Source of the DNA: Streptomyces sp. AC1-42W
GTDB taxonomy: Bacteria; Actinomycetota; Actinomycetes; Streptomycetales; Streptomycetaceae
Length of the DNA: 64,000 nt
Assembly: GCF_003248355.1 (NCBI RefSeq)
Contig: NZ_QKWY01000002.1
Span: 2,790,001 to 2,854,000, forward strand
Direction of reading: 5' to 3'
Shown: positions 9,494 to 18,292 of the stretch, piece after piece
Position numbering within the stretch: position 1 is the stretch's first letter
Layout of the letters: every line of letters begins with the position of its first letter
Made by a program: the position numbers and the translations under genes
Notes under the pieces: model-generated
Told to the model about the DNA's origin: nothing
Databases searched by the model: none
Seen by the model: the letters and a program-made list of their open reading frames with translations, nothing else

Positions 9494-11367
9494 CGCGCAA
9501 ACTCAGGGTCCGCCAGGCGCAGACGGTGCTGCCATTCGGCGTCGGAGCCGTCCTCGACATCCAGGGCGAGTCGTTCGTCGCCGCCGGCATCGAGGCATGG
9601 CCGTACAAGGGCAAGACCCCCGTCGAGTCCGCCCGCCTCGCCGCCCGCCTCGGTGTCACCGGCTTTTTCGCTGCCCCGCACACCCTCAACGACCGCTACG
9701 ACAAGGCTGAGCAGCCGGGCGCGCCCTACGTCCGATTCCCCGGCTGGCTGTTCTGCGGTGCCTGCCGGGCCATGGTCCGCTTCCTACGTGAGGACGAGCG
9801 TCCTGGCAAGCCGCCCGTCTGCACCTCCTGCGGTGCCGCACCGCGCCTCACTCCGATGAGGTTCGTCCGGATCTGCCCGGACGGTCATCTCGATGACGTC
9901 GACTGGTGGTACTGGACGCACTCGAAACTCTCGCCCGAAGCCCGGGAAGCCTGCTCCGAGGCGAGCAACACCTGGAAGGCGCGCCGGCTCAGCTTCCTCG
10001 TCGCAGACCGTGCCTCCGGCCTCGAAGCCCTCTCGGTCCAGTGCGGCGCCACTCGCCACGGCGGCGGAACGTGCGGTGCCCGTCGCGACCTGCTCGACAT
10101 CCTCGGGCCGCAGGGCGGCAGCTGCTCCGGCCGCAACCCGTGGCAGCACTGGAAGCAGCGGGCGACCTGCGGCCAGCAGGTCCACATCGTGCAGCGGGCC
10201 GCGGGCAACGTCTACTACCCGACCGTCTACTCCGCGCTGGACATCCCCACGTCCGACGAGCAGCCTCAGGCCAACCAGGACAAGGCTGAAGCGGTACGCG
10301 GCCACGCCTACTGGGATCACCTGCTCGGCGCACTCGGCAAGCCCCGTGCCGCGACCTTCCGCGACATGATCAAAGAGGACACCGAAGCTTCGGACGACCT
10401 CATCGACAGGCTCATCGCGGAGGCCGCGGGCGCGCCCGCACCCCTGGCGGAGATCAAGCCCGCGGCTGCGAAGCTCGACCTCAGCCGAGACGAGTGGAAC
10501 GCTTTCGCCGCCAACCAACTCCCGGAACCTGAGAAAGACTTTGCGGCACGTCGCACGGGCCTCGGCCTCGACGGGGAGAGGGAGGAGCCCTGGGCCACCC
10601 TCGCCTCGCTCGTCGACGGCGTCGTCCTCGTCGACCGCCTGCGCGAGGTACGCGCACTGACCGGCTTCCGGCGTCACACGCCGACCGGCACCCTCGTCCC
10701 CGCCGACACCAGCGGCCGACTGCGCTGGCTGCCCGCCAACGAGGTCTACGGCGAAGGCATCGTGCTCAGCCTCGACGAGAGGCGCCTCGCCGACTGGGAG
10801 TCGGATCCGCGAGTACGGGCCCATGTCGCAGGCGTCCGCACGGACCTCGACGAGTCGTTCCGCAAGGAGCAACTGGACGAAACCGTCGGCGCAGAGCTCT
10901 CCCCGCGATTCGTGCTCCTGCACACCCTCGCCCACCTCCTGATCCGCCAGCTGTCCTTCGACTCCGGCTACACCACGTCCAGCCTGCGCGAACGCGTATA
11001 CGGGCGGCCCGAGTTCGGCCAGCGAGGTGTCTTGATCTACACGGCGGCCGGGGACGCCGAGGGTACCCTCGGCGGCCTGGTCCGCCAGGGCGAAGCCCCG
11101 CATTTCACCGAGACGCTCATCCGCATGCTGGAGGCGGCCGCCTGGTGCTCCGCCGACCCGCTCTGCGCCGAACACACCGGCCAGGGCTTCGGTAACCTCA
11201 ACCGGGCCGCCTGCCATGCCTGCACCCTGCTCCCCGAGACAAGCTGCCAGACCGGCAACACGCTCCTCGACCGCGCCCTCGTCGTCGGGTCCGCCGGTGT
11301 CCCCGGCTACTTCACCGACGTCCTCGACGCCAGCCGCGAAGCGGCGGCCGCAACCGCCCTGGGATGA
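9490..11367 (+). CDS. drmB: DrmB-like DISARM protein with DUF1998 domain
   Basis: A 625-residue protein matching DrmB. A four-cysteine zinc site is seen near the N-terminus (CGACR ... CTSCG, about residues 88-112). The DUF1998 hallmark is in the C-terminal part: LLHTLAHLLIRQLSFDSGYT (about 476-495), then RGVLIYTAAGDAEGTLGGLV (about 515-534), and a final Cys cluster CHACTLLPETSCQ. DrmB is the obligate partner of DrmA in all DISARM classes. The start GTG 9490 overlaps the drmA stop, with GGGAGCAGG immediately upstream. The next gene begins 3 bases after the stop, so drmA, drmB and the SF1 helicase form one operon. Confidence 0.87.
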   Translation: MTRKLRVRQAQTVLPFGVGAVLDIQGESFVAAGIEAWPYKGKTPVESARLAARLGVTGFFAAPHTLNDRYDKAEQPGAPYVRFPGWLFCGACRAMVRFLREDERPGKPPVCTSCGAAPRLTPMRFVRICPDGHLDDVDWWYWTHSKLSPEAREACSEASNTWKARRLSFLVADRASGLEALSVQCGATRHGGGTCGARRDLLDILGPQGGSCSGRNPWQHWKQRATCGQQVHIVQRAAGNVYYPTVYSALDIPTSDEQPQANQDKAEAVRGHAYWDHLLGALGKPRAATFRDMIKEDTEASDDLIDRLIAEAAGAPAPLAEIKPAAAKLDLSRDEWNAFAANQLPEPEKDFAARRTGLGLDGEREEPWATLASLVDGVVLVDRLREVRALTGFRRHTPTGTLVPADTSGRLRWLPANEVYGEGIVLSLDERRLADWESDPRVRAHVAGVRTDLDESFRKEQLDETVGAELSPRFVLLHTLAHLLIRQLSFDSGYTTSSLRERVYGRPEFGQRGVLIYTAAGDAEGTLGGLVRQGEAPHFTETLIRMLEAAAWCSADPLCAEHTGQGFGNLNRAACHACTLLPETSCQTGNTLLDRALVVGSAGVPGYFTDVLDASREAAAATALG

Positions 11368-11370
11368 CCC

Positions 11371-12498
11371 ATGACCACTACGAACCCGGCCGCCACAGGC
11401 CCCGTACTCCACCCGGACCTCACCCCGGCCCAGCGGGACTGCCTCGACGCACTGCCTCTGACGGGCAACCACCTCGTCAGCGGGCCGCCCGGCAGCGGCA
11501 AGAGCCTGCTCGCCGCCCACCGGGCCGTGCACCTCGCCCTCACCGGCCGCCCCACTGTGCTGCTCACCCGCTCCAACCTGCTCCGTCAGCTCCTGCAGTC
11601 CACACTCGCCGGCCTCACGGTCCCGGGCGCGGCGATCGAGGCATCCACCGTCCACAGCTGGATCATGCGCCGGTTCGGCCACGGCACCGTGGGTACGGCG
11701 GACGGGTGGTTCGACTGGACCGAACTCACCGGGCTGGCCGCCGCCACGATCGACGCGAGCGAGACGACGGTGACCCCGCACCTCGTCGTGGACGAGGGCC
11801 AGGACATGCCGCCCGGCTTCTACAGGATGGCCCGCCTGGCCGCCGTGTCCATCACGGTGTTCGCCGACGAGTGCCAGCGCCTCACGGAGACGAATTCCAC
11901 GCAGAACGAGATCGCGTCCGCGCTCGGCCACTCGAGCGGCCGCTTCGAGGTAGGCGGCAACCACCGCAACACCCGCGAGATCGCCTCCCTCGCCGAACAC
12001 TTCCGAGTCGGCGCCACACAGCCGTACAAGCCGGTCCGCAGCGGCACGCTTCCTGCCATCCGTTGCTACTCGGGCCCGAAGGACCTCGCCGACGACATCG
12101 CCGGCATGGCGCTCCGCGCACCGAAGCAGCGCATCGGTGTCATCGTGAACTCCCTCCCCACGGCCGCAGACTTGATGCGCCGCCTCGAACGGGCCAACCT
12201 CCCCATCGAACCTCAGCTGTACAGCTCGACGGCCCAGAGCGGCCGCTACCGCAACCTCGACCTGACCCGCCCCGGCGTCGTCTTCGTGCACCGGGCCAGC
12301 GCCAAGGGTCTCGACTTCGACACGGTGTTCGTCGCCGACGCGGAAACCGACTCCGTCACCGACCCGACCGACGCGGCCCTGCGTATGGCGTACTACGTCA
12401 TGATCACGAGGGCCCGCCGGCGCCTGATCCTGGGCTGGCAGGGGTCGCGGCTGCCGCGGCATCTGGAGGGGCTGGACGGCTTGGCGACGATGCGCTGA
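11371..12498 (+). CDS. Minimal UvrD-like SF1 helicase/ATPase
   Basis: A 375-residue protein with the SF1A helicase motifs in compact form: Walker A SGPPGSGKS (about residue 37), Walker B LVVDEGQDMP (about 133), motif IV-like GNHRNTREIA (about 192), motif V VFVHRASAKGLDFDTVFV (about 305) and motif VI AYYVMITRARRR (about 340). It is about half the length of UvrD and lacks room for the usual 1B/2B insertions, so it may be an ATPase accessory rather than a processive unwinder. It starts 3 bases after drmB, which ties its function to the DrmAB complex. It is not one of the named DISARM genes. Confidence 0.78.
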   Translation: MTTTNPAATGPVLHPDLTPAQRDCLDALPLTGNHLVSGPPGSGKSLLAAHRAVHLALTGRPTVLLTRSNLLRQLLQSTLAGLTVPGAAIEASTVHSWIMRRFGHGTVGTADGWFDWTELTGLAAATIDASETTVTPHLVVDEGQDMPPGFYRMARLAAVSITVFADECQRLTETNSTQNEIASALGHSSGRFEVGGNHRNTREIASLAEHFRVGATQPYKPVRSGTLPAIRCYSGPKDLADDIAGMALRAPKQRIGVIVNSLPTAADLMRRLERANLPIEPQLYSSTAQSGRYRNLDLTRPGVVFVHRASAKGLDFDTVFVADAETDSVTDPTDAALRMAYYVMITRARRRLILGWQGSRLPRHLEGLDGLATMR

Positions 12499-12505
12499 GC
12501 GGCGT

Positions 12506-12542
12506 GGGGCGAGACGTGGATCGTGCGCCATGACCTCGCCCC
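12506..12542. terminator. Candidate bidirectional terminator between converging operons
   Basis: Perfect 8-bp arms GGGGCGAG (12506-12513) and CTCGCCCC (12535-12542) enclose 21 bases in the 60-base gap between the plus-strand SF1 helicase gene and the minus-strand Hsp70 gene. There is no U-tract, as is common in Streptomyces. Confidence 0.5.
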
Positions 12543-12558
12543 GCAGCGATGCCCGCGC

Positions 12559-15060
12559 TCACCACCGGGACGGCCGGGCGATCGCCGAGATCGGTGGAGC
12601 GCCCTCCGCGAACTGATCGAGCCCCTGCTTGCCGAGCCGTCCGAGGAGGACGAGTTGGGCATCGCGGGCGCTCCTGTCGTCACGAGATACGGCGCTGCGC
12701 AGGGCATCGCGGGCGGCGATGACCTCGGTGCGGATCGTCGTGGGGTAGGCGTCCTGTTCAGCGAGTCGGATGGCGTAGAGCGCGTTTCGGATGGACGGGT
12801 CGATGCCGGTCGACAAGTCCTCCGCCCGCTCCGTGGCCTCCCGCATCGCAGCCGTGTCCATGGCCTCGCGCGCGTCCCTGACGGCCTCGGCCGCGTTCCG
12901 CAGGCTCTCCACGAGTGCGGCAGGCAGCAGTCCGCGCCCGCCCTGGGCGAAGAGCCTTGCGCCGGCCTGGGCGCTTCGGGCGCGAGTGCAGAGATCAAGG
13001 GTGTCGCGGGCGGAGTCGAGCAGCCCGTCGAGGGAGCGGCTCATCGTCTCCCCGCGACCGAGGGCCGCGAGGGCCAGCATGGTCTCGGTGAGCGCGTCAC
13101 GTTCGGCGTGGGTGAGCTCCTGCTTCCAGGTGTCCAGGAAGTCGGTGTAGCGGACGCGCAGGTACGCGGCCTTCCGTCCGACGGCGGGGGACACCAGGTT
13201 GCGCCGGAGTTCGGCACCGCACCAGTCGTCGGAGCCGAAGCGATACCGCAGCCCGATGGTCCGGTCGGCATCGAGCCTCACCTGAAGGGTGAGCGGTACG
13301 TCACCACGGAAGCCATCGGGGCGCTCATCGACGAAGCCGCCGCAGAATTCGTTGCGCTGGGCCGAGCGCAGATGCGGCCCTTCCCAGAGATTGATTGCCA
13401 CGGAGGTGGCGTTGTCACTGCGGACTGCGAGGCCGTCCACCCGATGCCATTCGGTCGGGTACGGGGTACCGCCGGGGAAGAGGGCCTCCACGGTGCCGTC
13501 CGCGAGCTCGACCCCGATGGTCTGGGCCGTGACCTGCTGGGGGAGGGCGGTGCCGAAGTCGCCGCCGCAGTACGAGCAGGAGCTGAAGCCTGCGGCGTTG
13601 ACCATGGAGCAGCCGGGGCACTTCAGGCCGCCGGAGTCCAGGACGGCGTCGCAGTCACCGCAGATGGTCGCTCCGGCGGGGTTGTCGTCCCGCCCGCAGG
13701 CCGGGCATTCGGAGGGAGCGACGGCTGGGGTGGCCGAGCGCAGTCCGGACAGGTCCGTGGCGCACACCGGGCAGGCGGCGGTGAGTTCGGGGGCCGGGAC
13801 ATGGCAGTCCGGGCAGTCGACTGTGGGCGTTCCGAGCAGCGGCACGGCACAGGCCGGGCAGGCCTCGGAATCCACGGGAATCTTCTCGACCGTGCACGTC
13901 TCGGAAGGGCAGTCGAGCGTCTGGAGGAGGCCGGCCTCAACCGCTGCGCCGTGCGCGACGGCAGTCATGGGGTCCACCGCGTCGGACACTGTGTCGGCGC
14001 CGAAGAGGTCCTCGAGCCCGCGCCGGACGGCCGGCACGAGGGTGGAGCCACCGACGAGGAGGACCCGCTGGACGTCCTCGGGTGTCGCGCTGTACTCGGT
14101 GAGCACCGCTTCGACCGTCTCCCTCATCCTGCTCAGGTGGCCGGTGAGGAGCGATTCGAAGTCGGCACGCCGAAGGGCCCCGGACCAGGCGCCGCCTTGC
14201 TTCCCGAGCGGGGCGAGGACGACCTCGGCGGTGTCCTGTGAGGACAGTTCGATCTTCGCCCGCTCGGCTGCGGCCCGGAGGCGGGATGCGTCTCCGTCCC
14301 CGTCGTGGTCGCGCTCGCCGAGTCGTGTCCTCAATTCGGTGTCGAGCAGCGCATCGAAGTCGGCGCCGCCGAGGAGGTTGTCACCGCCCAGCGCGGCTAC
14401 GGAGAAGTGTCCGGGGCCGATTGCCAGGAGTGACACGTCGAAGGTGCCGCCGCCCAGATCGAAGACGAGCACGGTCGCGTAGTCCTTGAGCCCGCCCTCG
14501 CCAGGGCGGACCCCGAAGGCATGTGCGGCGGCCGTCGGTTCCTGCACGATGCGTGCCACGTGGAAGCCCGCCAGCCGCCCGGCCGACCGCACCGCGTCGA
14601 ACTGGGGCTCGGCGAAGTACGCGGGCACGGTGATCACCGCACGTCGAAACGAGGTCCCCGCTGCGTCCTCGGCGTCCTTCCTGAGCCGGCGGAGCAGGAT
14701 GGCGGACACCTGCACAGGGGAGAGCCAGTGTGAGCCGACCTGGATCTCCACAGCACCATCGGGGCTCTCCCGGACGGGCGGGGCGTCGTCGGGCCGGGTC
14801 TTCAGTGCCTTCTGGACGAGCTCGTCGTTCCAGCGTCGCCCGATGAGGCGCTTGACCTCGGTGATCACGGAACGGGGGGCGCCGCCGCGCCAGCTGAGGG
14901 CCTCCTGTCCGACGAGCAGGCCGCCGTCGGGGCCGACCCCCACGGCCGAGGGGGTCGCCCGGCCGCCGTCCCGGTTGGGCAGGACGACGGGGACGCCGTC
15001 GTGCATCCAGGCCGTGACGGAGTTGGTGGTGCCGAGATCGATACCGAGAGTCCGGTGCAT
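12559..15060 (-). CDS. Hsp70 (DnaK-like) chaperone with zinc-ribbon array inserted after the ATPase domain
   Basis: An 833-residue Hsp70. The nucleotide-binding domain opens with GIDLGTTNSVTAWMHDG (residues 5-21), and the phosphate-2 loop VLVFDLGGGTFDVSLLAIG and adenosine motif RVLLVGGSTLVPAVRRGL follow, so ATP binding should be intact. After the ATPase domain (about residue 380) comes a segment of about 120 residues with repeated CxxC pairs (CPAC, CPDC, CPVC, CPACG, CGDC, CPGC, CSYCG), read as four or so zinc ribbons. The remaining ~330 residues contain a beta-rich part and a helical lid. Ordinary DnaK has no zinc ribbons. ATG 15060 is chosen because the G-I-D-L-G-T start follows directly. 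It is the last gene of an operon with a GrpE-like exchange factor. Confidence 0.85.
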   Translation of the reverse strand: MHRTLGIDLGTTNSVTAWMHDGVPVVLPNRDGGRATPSAVGVGPDGGLLVGQEALSWRGGAPRSVITEVKRLIGRRWNDELVQKALKTRPDDAPPVRESPDGAVEIQVGSHWLSPVQVSAILLRRLRKDAEDAAGTSFRRAVITVPAYFAEPQFDAVRSAGRLAGFHVARIVQEPTAAAHAFGVRPGEGGLKDYATVLVFDLGGGTFDVSLLAIGPGHFSVAALGGDNLLGGADFDALLDTELRTRLGERDHDGDGDASRLRAAAERAKIELSSQDTAEVVLAPLGKQGGAWSGALRRADFESLLTGHLSRMRETVEAVLTEYSATPEDVQRVLLVGGSTLVPAVRRGLEDLFGADTVSDAVDPMTAVAHGAAVEAGLLQTLDCPSETCTVEKIPVDSEACPACAVPLLGTPTVDCPDCHVPAPELTAACPVCATDLSGLRSATPAVAPSECPACGRDDNPAGATICGDCDAVLDSGGLKCPGCSMVNAAGFSSCSYCGGDFGTALPQQVTAQTIGVELADGTVEALFPGGTPYPTEWHRVDGLAVRSDNATSVAINLWEGPHLRSAQRNEFCGGFVDERPDGFRGDVPLTLQVRLDADRTIGLRYRFGSDDWCGAELRRNLVSPAVGRKAAYLRVRYTDFLDTWKQELTHAERDALTETMLALAALGRGETMSRSLDGLLDSARDTLDLCTRARSAQAGARLFAQGGRGLLPAALVESLRNAAEAVRDAREAMDTAAMREATERAEDLSTGIDPSIRNALYAIRLAEQDAYPTTIRTEVIAARDALRSAVSRDDRSARDAQLVLLGRLGKQGLDQFAEGAPPISAIARPSRW

Positions 15061-15112
15061 GAAGGGCGTACTTTCTGATCGTCTTGGTACGGCGGTGGAT
15101 GGGGGTGCGCGG

Positions 15113-15721
15113 TCAGGCGCGGCGGGATCGGCGGCGCCTTGCAACCATCGACGGCTTACGTAGAAGCTGCCGCTGGGAACGAGTGGTGCGCCGTGGCTGA
15201 GCACGCACAGGTCCGGCCCCGGGCTCGGCCACTTCTACGGGATCGGGCGCGGGCCCAGGCACCGCGACGACAACCTCAGCGGGCCTCAACGTGGCGGACC
15301 CCTGACGGAAGCCGGTGGCCTTCTCCCGCAGCACGGTGCCTTCCGGACGGCTCGGGTGCGGCTCGGCGTCCACGACGCGCATCTCCGCCGGGTCGACAGC
15401 CCTGCCCACGACATCCATCGGCCTGACGTCGTACTGCTCGAGTTCCCGACGCAGCATCAGGTGGGCCGCGTGAATCTGCTCGCCCAGCGCGAGCGCGGCC
15501 GAAGCCTTCTGGCGGGCAGACCGAGCCGTGTGCAGGGCGTCGGCGCGGACACGCGTGTCGGCCAGCACATCGTCCAGGGTGAGCAGCGAACCCAGCAGGC
15601 CCCTCAGCTGCCCTTCGGCGGTTTTCCGCTTTTCGGACAGGACGGCGACCCTGTGCCGCAGCTTGTCGAGCTCGGACGGCGGGCCGCCGTCGGCAGCGGA
15701 GATGGGGCCGGGGCCGGTCAT
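15113..15721 (-). CDS. GrpE-like nucleotide exchange factor
   Basis: A 202-residue protein with a GrpE-like layout. A charged helical N-terminal half (ELDKLRHRVAVLSEKRKT, about residues 17-34) is followed by a beta domain containing LEQYDVRPMDVVGRAVDPAE (about 92-111), GTVLREKATGF (about 128-138) and TLRPAEVVVAV (about 143-153), in the order seen in GrpE. GrpE proteins release ADP from Hsp70, and an Hsp70 gene lies 52 bases downstream, which supports the call. The C-terminus is an Arg-rich tail that ordinary GrpE lacks. ATG 15721 overlaps the stop of the preceding small gene (ATGA) and has GAGGAG upstream. Confidence 0.72.
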   Translation of the reverse strand: MTGPGPISAADGGPPSELDKLRHRVAVLSEKRKTAEGQLRGLLGSLLTLDDVLADTRVRADALHTARSARQKASAALALGEQIHAAHLMLRRELEQYDVRPMDVVGRAVDPAEMRVVDAEPHPSRPEGTVLREKATGFRQGSATLRPAEVVVAVPGPAPDPVEVAEPGAGPVRAQPRRTTRSQRQLLRKPSMVARRRRSRRA

Positions 15722-16008
15722 GGGCGCTCCTCGGTGTCGTGTCCGGGCAGGGGCGGGGTGAGCATCTCGGCGACGAGGGCGTCGACGGGCGTGTGGGAGT
15801 TCTGGTTGGCCCGGTGAACGAGCGCGTGTCTGGCCGAATCCTTCAGAGCCGCGGAGGCAGTGAGCTCCGGCGCCGCCAGTCTCCGGAGACCCAGGGGCCG
15901 GGTGCCGAGCGGGGCGTCGGGGAGGAGCTCGTGGAGGGTGGGGCCGAGCCAAGGGAGGAGGGGCGGTTCGGTCCCAGGGTTTTGAGGGGAGGGAGCGCCG
16001 GTGGTCAA
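15718..16008 (-). CDS. Small 96-residue protein of unknown function in the Hsp70 operon
   Basis: A short gene wedged between the TPR-like gene and the grpE-like gene. It starts at TTG 16008, overlapping the stop of the upstream gene (TTGA), and ends in an ATGA overlap with grpE, so all three are translationally coupled. The protein is Pro/Leu-rich with no recognised motif, transmembrane stretch or cysteine pair. Its reality rests on the exact coupling on both sides. It may be a linker or adaptor between the TPR-like protein and the chaperone; that is a guess. Confidence 0.6.
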   Translation of the reverse strand: MTTGAPSPQNPGTEPPLLPWLGPTLHELLPDAPLGTRPLGLRRLAAPELTASAALKDSARHALVHRANQNSHTPVDALVAEMLTPPLPGHDTEERP

Positions 16009-17840
16009 AAGAGGGTGTCCTGTTCGAGGTCGGCTCGTCCGGAGGGGCGGAGAGCGGGGCCGAAAAGCGGGACTTGGGGCGGCATCCCGGCACCGATCCG
16101 TTCGGCGCAGTCGCGGTCGCGCCGTGCGCCGCCTGGGTCTCCCGCGCCTTCCCGGTCCCGGGCGCGGTGCAGGTAGGCAGCCTCCACGACCCGATCGAAT
16201 CGCCCGTCCGTCCCGGTCCGCATCAGGTCCCGCAGGAACAGCTCGATGACGGCGGAAGGGGGCGCTGCGGTCTCCAGATGCTCCACGAGGTCGAGGAGCG
16301 CTGTGTCGAGGGCTTTCCGGATGTTGCGGCAGGCTGGACCGGACAGCGTCAGGGCCGTGTGCAGCAGTTCGACCCGGTGCTCGAGGGCGTCTCGGTTTCC
16401 TGCCGTGACGAGGCCATCGGCGGCGGCGACCAGGAGGTCGACGAGCTGCTCGTCGACGTCTACCGCGTCGTGGGAGTCTTCTGGGCCGACGCAGACGAGC
16501 ATCGCGTGGGTCGCATGCTGTGCGTCGGCCGTCTGTCCCCGGACCGCGGCGGAGACGGCCAAGGCCGCGTAGTGGTCCTCCAGCCACATTCGTGCCGCCG
16601 CACAGTCCGGATCCCGCTTGAGCAGGTCCCGTACCGCCTCGTCATCGAGGCCGTCCTCTACGTCCGCACTGTTGAGCGCCCGGCGTAGATCCGCCCTCAG
16701 GAGGTCGTCGAGACCTGCGCGGGCGTCAGGGTGCCCGGGCGTCACGGTCAGTGCTCGGGCGAAGCGACCCCGGCTCATCGCGGGGTTGGAGTCGATGATC
16801 TCCCGGCCCTGACGGACCAGCTCTGCGGCCAGTTCGGCAGCCAGAGCGGTATCCCCGGGGAGGAGTGCACGGGCCTGCTCGAGTCCTTCGATGCGTACGA
16901 GGGGAGAGTTGCCGACCCCGGTACGGCTGCGCCCGACATTGTTCCCCGCCCGGCGGACGGCAGCCCGCTCGTCCTCCGGGAGGGTGTGCCCGAGTCGCAC
17001 CGCCGTACCGAAGTCGGCAAGTGCCTCGCTCCACTTGCCTCCCTGTACCCGGGCCGTCCCCCGGGTGGCCAGGGCCCGGGCCAGCGGGATGGCGCACGTG
17101 CGGTGGCCGGGCAGCTCGGTCGGCCAGGTGCCGAGGTCGGGGTGGCGGGCGGTGAAGGCGGTGAGAAGGTCGCCACCTCTGCCTTCGTCGATGAGATGCC
17201 AGGCGGCTTCATCGAGGTCGACCAGGGCATGCGGTCCAGCGTCTGTCGGGAGGCGGCCGGGGACGACGGTCGGGTCCATGAGCTGGACCTGCCAGGCCGT
17301 GCGCCATGCGGTGAGGTCGTCCCGTCCATCCCGGACGTCCAGGGCGTGCAGCAGGCCGGAGATACGGTCGCGCAGCCGGGCGAGGCCCTGGCCCCAGAGA
17401 GCATCGGCCACGGGCGCACCGCGCCGTTCGGTGAGCAGCGCGCGGAAGTCCCCAGGGTCCTCCTCGTCCAGGAGATACGCCCACAGCACGATGGCGACCG
17501 ACGCGATCCCGGCGTCGGTGTGGCGGCCTTCCTTGCCCAATTCACGGAGAGCATTCAGCGCGAACGCGTGGAGGACGCCGGTCGCCACCTCGTCCAGGTC
17601 CTCGGGGCACCGTCGTACTGCCTCGGCCCAGTTGCCGGCTCGCGCGGCCAGCGCGCCGAGCAGAGCGTCGTAGCGTACGGCGACGGGCTCGGTGCCGGGC
17701 AGGCCCAACTCTCCCTGGACGCGCTGCAGAAGCGGTCGGACGACTTGGAACTCGGCCCGCAGAAACGCTTGTTCGGCCGCGTTCAGCAGGGATTCCGCTG
17801 TGAAGTCCGGGGCCGGTCCTCCGGCGCCTTCCAGCTGCAC
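16005..17840 (-). CDS. TPR-like helical repeat protein heading the chaperone operon
   Basis: A 611-residue, mostly alpha-helical protein without enzymatic motifs. Helical pairs of TPR character are visible, for example WSEALADFGTAVRLGHTL (about residue 270) and SRGRFARALTVTPGHPDARA (about 350), so it is likely a protein-binding scaffold. GTG 17840 is the start, with AAGGGA about 9 bases upstream. It is the first gene of a four-gene operon (TPR-like, 96-aa protein, GrpE-like, Hsp70). Its promoter has TTGACA and TACGGT separated by 17 bases, with the -35 lying in the shared operator. TPR proteins commonly recruit Hsp70, which suits a role as substrate selector, but this is inference. Confidence 0.65.
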   Translation of the reverse strand: MQLEGAGGPAPDFTAESLLNAAEQAFLRAEFQVVRPLLQRVQGELGLPGTEPVAVRYDALLGALAARAGNWAEAVRRCPEDLDEVATGVLHAFALNALRELGKEGRHTDAGIASVAIVLWAYLLDEEDPGDFRALLTERRGAPVADALWGQGLARLRDRISGLLHALDVRDGRDDLTAWRTAWQVQLMDPTVVPGRLPTDAGPHALVDLDEAAWHLIDEGRGGDLLTAFTARHPDLGTWPTELPGHRTCAIPLARALATRGTARVQGGKWSEALADFGTAVRLGHTLPEDERAAVRRAGNNVGRSRTGVGNSPLVRIEGLEQARALLPGDTALAAELAAELVRQGREIIDSNPAMSRGRFARALTVTPGHPDARAGLDDLLRADLRRALNSADVEDGLDDEAVRDLLKRDPDCAAARMWLEDHYAALAVSAAVRGQTADAQHATHAMLVCVGPEDSHDAVDVDEQLVDLLVAAADGLVTAGNRDALEHRVELLHTALTLSGPACRNIRKALDTALLDLVEHLETAAPPSAVIELFLRDLMRTGTDGRFDRVVEAAYLHRARDREGAGDPGGARRDRDCAERIGAGMPPQVPLFGPALRPSGRADLEQDTLF

Positions 17841-17878
17841 GTGCTGTCGTCCCTTCGATCCCCCATGCGAGGAGAGTA

Positions 17879-17915
17879 ACCGTAGGAAGATGTGTTGGCG
17901 ATGTCAACACATCTT
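17879..17915 (-). promoter_or_regulatory. Promoter of the TPR/GrpE/Hsp70 operon with operator copy C
   Basis: Perfect 11-bp arms AAGATGTGTTG (17887-17897) and CAACACATCTT (17905-17915) flank a 7-base centre. On the minus strand TTGACA (17907-17902) is the -35 box, followed after 17 bases by TACGGT (17884-17879), which puts the transcript start about 30 bases before GTG 17840. The inner 15 bases (17894-17908) match the operator consensus found near mcrB and the HTH-methylase. A repressor bound here would cover the -35. Confidence 0.7.
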
Positions 17916-18292
17916 GGGGCGTGGGTCGATCTTGGCGCGATTTCGCCGGGCCGGGCGGCCCGCCCACGTAGAGGTGATCTTCGCGTTCCCGGAATGTCGG
18001 GGGAATGCCCCGATGCGCACCGTGTCACCGTGCGCATCGGCGATCATGAGGACATGAACGTTCCGCCCGCCGCATCCTCTGGTGCTTACCGGTCGATACG
18101 CCGTGCAGGCGCACGGCCTGGTGGAGCGGCTCAGGTGAGGTGGGTCCCATCTTCGCCTCCACTGATCCCGGCACCTGGCCACAGGCAAGTGGCGAGCCCG
18201 CAGCCAACTCCCGAACGATTTGCGTTGTAAACCACTAGTCTGGAAGTTCAAGACCAGGCATGCTTCCCATCCTGTGGAGGCTCCCACAGAAA
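17916..18292. other. Intergenic stretch without a convincing gene
   Basis: About 375 bases between the chaperone promoter and the toxin-antitoxin pair. Short open frames exist on both strands, but they have no ribosome binding site or recognisable family. The part near 18,000-18,120 may be a worn remnant of coding DNA; I cannot assign it. Confidence 0.4.

Noticed and set aside
17904..18287. A 127-codon minus-strand open frame that might be an old transposase.
   Set aside because: No catalytic motif, start signal or inverted repeats could be found, so it is described as an unassigned gap.
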